This document shows positions 12,063 through 17,231 of a stretch of DNA of 17,231 nucleotides, one piece after another (the first letter of the stretch is position 1; each line of letters starts with the position of its first letter). The position numbers were made by a program, and so were the translations under genes. Origin of the DNA: JBDTGE01 sp050742975 (GTDB lineage Bacteria > Actinomycetota > Actinomycetes > Mycobacteriales > Jatrophihabitantaceae); NCBI GenBank assembly GCA_050742975.1, contig JBOGDQ010000210.1, forward strand, positions 1 to 17,231, read 5' to 3'. The notes under the pieces were generated by a model, which did no database searches, was not told the origin of the DNA, and saw nothing but the letters and a program-made list of their open reading frames with translations.

Positions 12063-14486
12063 GTGCCAGTCAGTCACGCTGGTGCGCCGTTGGTAGGTGC
12101 ACCGACAATCAGCGTCATCGTGCCGACGCGCAACGAGGTCGACAACGTCGCCGTTCTGGTGCGGCGGCTGGACCTCGCACTCGGCGAGACGGCGGCGGAG
12201 ATCCTGTTCGTCGATGACAGCGACGACGAAACGCCGGCCCGCATCCAGGAGTTGGCCGCCGCGTCGGCGCGACCGATCCGGCTGGTGCACCGTGATCCGG
12301 ACGATCGGTCGGGTGGGCTGGGCTCGGCAGTCGTCGTCGGGCTGCGCGCGTGCACCGGCGAGTGGGCCGTGGTCATGGACGGCGACCTGCAGCACCCGCC
12401 CGAGATCGTGCCCGCTCTCGTCGCAGCCGGTAGGAGTGCCGGTGCGGACGTCGTCGTCGCGAGCCGATACGTCGACGTCGGTAGCGCGGCCGGGCTCGGA
12501 TCCGCGCTGCGATCGGCAGTCTCCGGCGGCGCGACCCGGCTGGCCAAGGCAGCGTTCCCTCGCCGGCTCGGCGCGTGCACCGACCCGATGAGCGGATTCT
12601 TCGCCGTCCGTCCGGCAAGGTTGGAGCTCGATCTGCTGCGCCCGGACGGCTTCAAGATCCTGCTGGAGATCCTCGCTCGCTCGCCGCAGCTGCGGATCTG
12701 CGAACACCCGTTCATCTTCGGCGAGCGGCACGGCGGGCAGAGCAAGGCATCGTGGCGTGAAGGCGTGCTCTTCCTGCGCCGGCTGCTGGGCCTGCGCGTT
12801 GCCACGCTGCTGGGCGCCCGGGGTTCGGCCCTGTTCGGCTTCCTGGCCGTCGGTCTGTCGGGCGTCGCGGTGAACAGCCTGGCACTGGCGGCCCTCATCA
12901 CCTGGCTGCACTCGCCCCTCCTGCTGGCCGCGACGGTAGCCACGCAGGCGTCCACCCTGTGGAACTTCCTGCTCAGCGATCGGTTGGTGTTCCGCGGCCC
13001 GAAGCGGAGGAGCGCTGGCGTGCGCTACCTCGGCTTCTGGACCGTCAACAACGTTGCCCTGCTCGGCCGCCTCCCGCTGCTGTCCGTGCTCGTCCATCAG
13101 GTCGGCATGGATTACCTGCCCGCAAACGCATTGACAATTGCGGCCGCGTTCGCCGTCCGCTTCGTGGTGTCCGACCGCTATCTGTTCGCCCGGAGGAACC
13201 CAATGACAACGACCGTAGATCCGAGCACATCGGAGCCGATCCGCGATCTGCCGCACGAGGTCAAGCCCGACGGCGAGAGGGTTCGGTTCGGACCCGTCGA
13301 CCTCGTCGTCGACCTGCGGGGGAGCGGTCGGGGCGTGGTGCACCGCCGTAGCTCCGCGATGCCGTGGCGCTACGACATCCACGGCATCCTCACGATCGGG
13401 TCGGCGGTACGGCTGAAGGAACTGGACTACTTCAGAAGCGAGTTCGTGGGGCCGCTCGACATCGAGATCCGTCCCGGCCACTTCGTGGGCAACCGGCTTC
13501 GTCCGCGGCCGCGCGTCACGCAGTACGCGCTCTCGCCCGCGGTGTCCTACGAGGAGCATCTCGGCCGGTTCGGCTCGGACTTCCACGTGGACATGACAGA
13601 CAACGTCCAGGTGATGATCGGGCCGATGCTGGTCCGCTCGCCACATGTCCTCTACACCAATGTCGTCGAGGCGCTGCTGCGGTTCGTTCTCGTGTCGCGC
13701 GGCTACATGTTGCTCCACTCGGCCTGCCTGGAACTGCACGGGCGCGGCGTGCTGATGTCGGCACTCACCGATACGGGGAAGACCGGCACGGTGCTGCGCC
13801 TGCTGCGCGAGAACCCGAGCCGGTTCCTCTCCGACGACATGACGATCCTGGATTCGCGTGGCAACGCCCTGTGCTACCCGAAGCCGCTGACCATCAGCCA
13901 GCACACGCTGCGAGCGGTGCAGGCGGGTGACCTGTCGCGGAAGGAGTGGCGGCGGCTGCGGATCCAGAGCCGGCTGCACTCGAAGGAGGGCCGCGGGATC
14001 GGCACCCGACTGGGCGAGATGAATCTGCCGATCATGAGCCTCAACGCGATCACGCAACTCGTCGTGCCGCCGCCGAAGTACGCGGTGGAACGGCTCGTGC
14101 CGTGCGAGCGCACCCGGGCCGTCAAGATCGAGGAGCTGTTCATCATCGAGCGTGACGAGTTCCGGATCACCGAGATAGACCGGGCCGGGCTGCTGGACGA
14201 GCTGATCGCCAACACCGACGACGCGTACGGCTTCCCCCCGTTCCGCTACTTCGCTCCCGCCCTCGTCGTCGGGGGAAGCGCGTACGAGGAGCTGCGCGCG
14301 CGCGAGCGCTCGATCCTGGGCGAGGCGATGACGGGCATCCGGGCGCGGCGCCTCGCGACGCCCGACTTCACCTGGGCTGATCACATCCCACAGTTGGCAG
14401 GAGCCGGCGTGCCCGGCGCGCGTGCGACCCGGCGTGGGACCCGAACCCGGCCGGTGCGCTCCACTCTGTCCATCGACTCTCCCTGA
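12063..14486 (+). CDS. fused GT2 glycosyltransferase - GtrA-like membrane domain - HPr-kinase-like P-loop protein
   Basis: 807 residues in one uninterrupted frame from a GTG at 12063, with G-rich sequence (12051-12060) just before it. Residues 15-240: GT2 domain of the dolichol/polyprenyl-phosphate sugar transferase type, with ISVIVPTRNEVDN, FVDDSDDETP (49-58), VVMDGDLQHPPE (103-114) carrying the DxD metal site, and DPMSGFFAVR (174-183). Residues 254-378: GtrA-like domain with about four membrane segments, ending VVSDRYLFARRNP. Residues 381-807: a soluble domain like HPr kinases and related P-loop kinases: LLHSACLELHGRGVL (550-564), P-loop ALTDTGKTG (567-575) and FLSDDMTIL (588-596). GT2 plus GtrA usually makes and flips a lipid-linked sugar. 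A strong internal ribosome-binding site sits before Met381, so the last part may also be made separately. The next gene follows after 4 bases. Confidence 0.88.
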   Translation: MPVSHAGAPLVGAPTISVIVPTRNEVDNVAVLVRRLDLALGETAAEILFVDDSDDETPARIQELAAASARPIRLVHRDPDDRSGGLGSAVVVGLRACTGEWAVVMDGDLQHPPEIVPALVAAGRSAGADVVVASRYVDVGSAAGLGSALRSAVSGGATRLAKAAFPRRLGACTDPMSGFFAVRPARLELDLLRPDGFKILLEILARSPQLRICEHPFIFGERHGGQSKASWREGVLFLRRLLGLRVATLLGARGSALFGFLAVGLSGVAVNSLALAALITWLHSPLLLAATVATQASTLWNFLLSDRLVFRGPKRRSAGVRYLGFWTVNNVALLGRLPLLSVLVHQVGMDYLPANALTIAAAFAVRFVVSDRYLFARRNPMTTTVDPSTSEPIRDLPHEVKPDGERVRFGPVDLVVDLRGSGRGVVHRRSSAMPWRYDIHGILTIGSAVRLKELDYFRSEFVGPLDIEIRPGHFVGNRLRPRPRVTQYALSPAVSYEEHLGRFGSDFHVDMTDNVQVMIGPMLVRSPHVLYTNVVEALLRFVLVSRGYMLLHSACLELHGRGVLMSALTDTGKTGTVLRLLRENPSRFLSDDMTILDSRGNALCYPKPLTISQHTLRAVQAGDLSRKEWRRLRIQSRLHSKEGRGIGTRLGEMNLPIMSLNAITQLVVPPPKYAVERLVPCERTRAVKIEELFIIERDEFRITEIDRAGLLDELIANTDDAYGFPPFRYFAPALVVGGSAYEELRARERSILGEAMTGIRARRLATPDFTWADHIPQLAGAGVPGARATRRGTRTRPVRSTLSIDSP
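13192..13205 (+). promoter_or_regulatory. internal ribosome-binding site and ATG inside the GT2-GtrA-kinase frame
   Basis: GGAGGA (13192-13197) is followed by a 5-base spacer and an in-frame ATG (13203). The GtrA domain ends right before this ATG, and the kinase-like part begins right after it. Initiation here would give a separate 427-residue protein. Both the long frame and the site are seen directly; use of the internal start is inferred. Confidence 0.65.
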
Positions 14487-14490
14487 CGTC

Positions 14491-17231
14491 ATGACGGGCA
14501 CCCGGATCCGGGGCGGCAGCGCGTTTGCGCGCTGGCTGGTCCCGCTCGTGGCCGGCGCGACGGTGCTCGCGCTGTCCACGCCGGCTACCGCGAAGCCCGC
14601 ACCCAACACCGCGATCACGAGCGGGCCTGCCGCGGTGACCAGTGCTTCCGGTGCGCAGTTCCGGTTCAGCTCGTCGGTCGGGGGGAGCAGCTTCGCCTGC
14701 TCGCTGGACGCCGCGAAACCCACGGCCTGTACCAGCCCTTCCACGTACTCGGCCCTGCCCGTCGGCACGCACACCTTCACCGTCGCCGCGACGGCCAACG
14801 GCATCACTGACCCCTCGCCGGCAAGCCAGTCGTGGACGATCGATCAGTCGCCACCGACGCCGCCGTCGGCGCTGACGGGTAGCGCGACCAGCCCGACGGC
14901 CGTCGCCCTGGCGTGGACACCCGGCACGGACGGAACCGGCGTGACGGCCAACCAGATCCTCCGCGACGGCAGCGTGCTCGCGACGATCGGCGCGGTCTCC
15001 ACGTACAGCGACGCGTCCGTGGCTGCCGGAAGTACGCACAGCTACGCGGTCCGCGCGCTCGACGGCGCGGGCAACTCCTCGCAGCCAAGCACCCCGGTCT
15101 CGGTCAGCACGCCGCTGAGCCAGCCCGCGCCGGACACCGTGATCGACAGCCAGCCGGCAGCTCTCGCCAAGTCGACCAGCGCTGCCTTCTCCTTCCACTC
15201 CACGATCTCCGGTGCCAGCTTCGCCTGCCGCATCGACGGGGCGAGGGCGGCTTCCTGTACCAGCCCGCGTTCCTACTCGGGCCTGGCGCAAGGGCCCCAC
15301 ACCTTCTCGGTCGCGGCGACGGCGAGTGGTGTCACCGACGCGACGCCGGCGACCGCGAGCTGGACGGCCGACACGGTCGCACCGACGGTGCCGGCCGGGG
15401 TGAGTGCAGCCGCGAGCGGCTCGGCGTCGGTCACGGTGACGTGGACGGCGAGCAGCGACGCGGTCGGCGTCACCGGCTACGACGTCTACCGCGACGGGAC
15501 CCGGCTGGTGTCGGTCGGCGCGGTCACGTCGTACACCGATTCGACGGTCACCACCGGCTCGACGTATCGCTATGCGGTCCTCGCGACGGACGGTGCGGGC
15601 AACGCGTCTGCGCTGTCGGGTGCCTCGGCCGTCCTGGTGACGGCCGCGTACGACCCGCACCTGACCAGGGCGCCCTACCTGACCGATCTGGTCTCGCTGC
15701 ACGTCGCGATCAACTTCGCCACCGACCAGTCGGCCACGACGGGCAGCATCCAGTTCGGCGCCGTCGACGGCTCCGGCAACTGCACGCCGTCGAGCACGGT
15801 GACGGCCGGACGGATCACGGTCGTGGTCGGAACCGTCAGCGAGTACCAGTGGACCGCGCAGGTGACGCTGCCCGCCGCCGGGACCTACTGCTATCGCGTG
15901 TACCTCGGCAGCACCGATCTGCTCGCGGGCAACCCCAGCCCGCGGTTCACCAGCCAGGTCCCGGTCGGCTCGACCTCGCCGTTCACGTTCGACGTGCTCG
16001 GTGACTGGGGCCTGGTCGACGTCAACGGCAACAACGTCGACCAGGCGAACCTGATGTCGCAGATCGCGTCCAGCGGCGCCCGGTTCCTCGTGACCGTCGG
16101 TGACAACGGCTACTCGAACGGCAGCCAGATCAACTACGGCGACCTGCAGCAGAAGGCCGCGGACACCAGCGCGGTCTTCGGGCCCGGGTTCTGGACCGTC
16201 CCGGGTGCATCGATCCCGATCTTCACCTCGGTCGGCAACCACGGGCTGAGCGGTGTCACCCATGCCGACATCACCACCTGGACGCAGGCGACTGCGGTCT
16301 CGAGTTCAGGTGGCCGCTATCAGAACGACGTCTACTGCTGCGTGAACGGGAGCACCTCGGCCAACTACGGCAGCGAGTGGTACGCGTTCAACGCGGGGAA
16401 CGCCCGGTTCTACGTCCTCGACTCGGCATGGGGCGACACCAACGGTGGAACTGCGAGCCCCTACGCCGATGACGCGCTCGCCCACTTCGCGCCCGGGACG
16501 CCCGAGTACACCTGGCTGCTCGCCGATCTGCAGAGCCACCCCTCGCAACTGAAGTTCGCGTTCTCGCACTACCCGATGTACTCGGACAACAACACCCAGC
16601 CGTCGGATCCCTACCTGCAGGGAGCGGCGAACCTCGAGGGACTGCTCGGCTCGCACGGCGTGCAGATCGCGTTCAACGGGCACGCGCACATCTACGAGCG
16701 GACCACTGCGAGCGCCTCCGGCATGCCGATCACCTACGTCACCGGCGGTGGTGGCGCGACGCTGGAGCCGATGGGCACGTGCAACACCTATGACGCGTAC
16801 GCGATCGGGTGGTCGCCGACCTCGGGCACCGGCTCGACGTGCGGCAGCGCCCGAGCGCCGAGTGCCGCATCGGCCGTCTACCACTACCTGAAGGTCACCG
16901 TCTCCGGAACCTCGGTCACCGTGACCCCCACCGACTCGCTCGGCCACACCTTCGACATCCGCACCTACACGTTCAAGGTGCCGCCGGACACCTACCTCGA
17001 CAGCACGCCGCCCGCCGGTACGACCAGCACGACGGCGACCTTCGCCTTCCACGCCAGCGGTAGCCCGGCCACGTTCAGCTGCCGTCTCGACGCCGGCAGC
17101 GCGACCTCGTGCACCAGCCCGATCACCTATACCGGTCTGAGCGAGGGCAGCCACTCGTTCACCGTCGCGGCGACCGTCAGCAAGCAGGCCGATCCCACGC
17201 CGGCGCAGTACACCTGGACGGTCGATCACAC
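14491..17231 (+). CDS. secreted purple-acid-phosphatase-like metallophosphoesterase with Ig-like repeats and FN3 domains, partial
   Basis: 913 codons from the ATG at 14491, open at the right edge. Residues 1-34 are a signal peptide (ARWLVPLVAGATVLALSTPATA, cleavage after A34). Then: Ig-like repeat 1 (about 38-118), FN3 (121-208), repeat 2 (213-294), FN3 (296-386), a purple-acid-phosphatase N-terminal domain (387-490), the metallophosphatase (497-800) and repeat 3 (832-912). All five metal-site motifs are present: GDWG (504-507), GDNGY (537-541), GNHG (582-585), FSHYP (691-695) and GHAH (730-733), so it should be an active dinuclear-metal phosphoesterase outside the cell. The repeats share FxCxxD, CTSP, Y, GxHxFxVAAT and a final WT-D. 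The start is 4 bases after the previous stop with no clear ribosome-binding site, implying coupling. The C-terminus (further repeats or a wall anchor) lies outside. Confidence 0.9.
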   Translation, partial: MTGTRIRGGSAFARWLVPLVAGATVLALSTPATAKPAPNTAITSGPAAVTSASGAQFRFSSSVGGSSFACSLDAAKPTACTSPSTYSALPVGTHTFTVAATANGITDPSPASQSWTIDQSPPTPPSALTGSATSPTAVALAWTPGTDGTGVTANQILRDGSVLATIGAVSTYSDASVAAGSTHSYAVRALDGAGNSSQPSTPVSVSTPLSQPAPDTVIDSQPAALAKSTSAAFSFHSTISGASFACRIDGARAASCTSPRSYSGLAQGPHTFSVAATASGVTDATPATASWTADTVAPTVPAGVSAAASGSASVTVTWTASSDAVGVTGYDVYRDGTRLVSVGAVTSYTDSTVTTGSTYRYAVLATDGAGNASALSGASAVLVTAAYDPHLTRAPYLTDLVSLHVAINFATDQSATTGSIQFGAVDGSGNCTPSSTVTAGRITVVVGTVSEYQWTAQVTLPAAGTYCYRVYLGSTDLLAGNPSPRFTSQVPVGSTSPFTFDVLGDWGLVDVNGNNVDQANLMSQIASSGARFLVTVGDNGYSNGSQINYGDLQQKAADTSAVFGPGFWTVPGASIPIFTSVGNHGLSGVTHADITTWTQATAVSSSGGRYQNDVYCCVNGSTSANYGSEWYAFNAGNARFYVLDSAWGDTNGGTASPYADDALAHFAPGTPEYTWLLADLQSHPSQLKFAFSHYPMYSDNNTQPSDPYLQGAANLEGLLGSHGVQIAFNGHAHIYERTTASASGMPITYVTGGGGATLEPMGTCNTYDAYAIGWSPTSGTGSTCGSARAPSAASAVYHYLKVTVSGTSVTVTPTDSLGHTFDIRTYTFKVPPDTYLDSTPPAGTTSTTATFAFHASGSPATFSCRLDAGSATSCTSPITYTGLSEGSHSFTVAATVSKQADPTPAQYTWTVDH

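Noticed and set aside
11937..14807. A 956-residue minus-strand open frame opposite the glycosyltransferase fusion
   Set aside because: Its translation is rich in Arg, Gln, His and Asp with no domain; it mirrors the GC-rich third positions of the real plus-strand gene, whose protein has clear GT2, GtrA and P-loop motifs.
14368..16263. A 631-residue minus-strand open frame opposite the phosphatase gene, with another at 16306-17229
   Set aside because: Repetitive Arg/Gly/Asp/Val composition is the complement of the Ser/Thr/Ala-rich repeat protein; no independent motif or start signal.

Overview
This window is high-GC DNA with GTG starts, tRNA genes that encode their CCA ends, a likely F420-type PPOX flavin-fold protein, a sensor-less histidine kinase with LuxR-type regulators, and a large secreted metallophosphatase. 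Together these point to an actinomycete (Actinomycetota). The sequence alone does not support a genus. No rRNA gene or CRISPR array is present.

Left part (1-4913): a PPOX/F420-type oxidoreductase gene runs off the left edge. Next comes a short-amide utilisation locus on the minus strand: an AmiC-like amide-binding protein without a signal peptide, an APC permease and an acetamidase/formamidase. A MarR-family regulator is transcribed divergently from it. The set resembles the inducible acetamidase locus of mycobacteria: a regulator and a cytoplasmic ligand sensor control uptake and hydrolysis of a small amide.

Middle part (4914-8311): accessory DNA around two tRNA genes. It holds a divergent XRE regulator/type I methionine aminopeptidase pair sharing a palindromic control region, then a decayed stretch with a GNAT fragment fused to a 5'-truncated, frameshifted tyrosine recombinase. 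That recombinase remnant lies just beyond the 3' end of tRNA-Lys(CTT), the usual place for an integrase of a tRNA-targeting element. A Phd-type antitoxin/PIN toxin (vapBC) operon lies between tRNA-Lys and tRNA-His(GTG). tRNA-His directly follows orn (oligoribonuclease).

Right part (8312-17231): orn and a pterin-4a-carbinolamine dehydratase diverge. Next is a regulatory block: a soluble histidine kinase overlapping a LuxR-type protein with a degraded receiver domain, both on the minus strand, and a canonical NarL-type response regulator on the plus strand. A small zinc-ribbon protein follows. Then comes an unusual long reading frame joining a GT2 polyprenyl-phosphate glycosyltransferase, a GtrA-like membrane domain and an HPr-kinase-like P-loop domain. 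This frame contains a strong internal ribosome-binding site exactly at the junction. Four bases after it begins a secreted purple-acid-phosphatase-like enzyme with three copies of an Ig-like repeat and two fibronectin III domains, cut by the right edge. The last two genes look like one cell-envelope unit and are the most novel part of the window.
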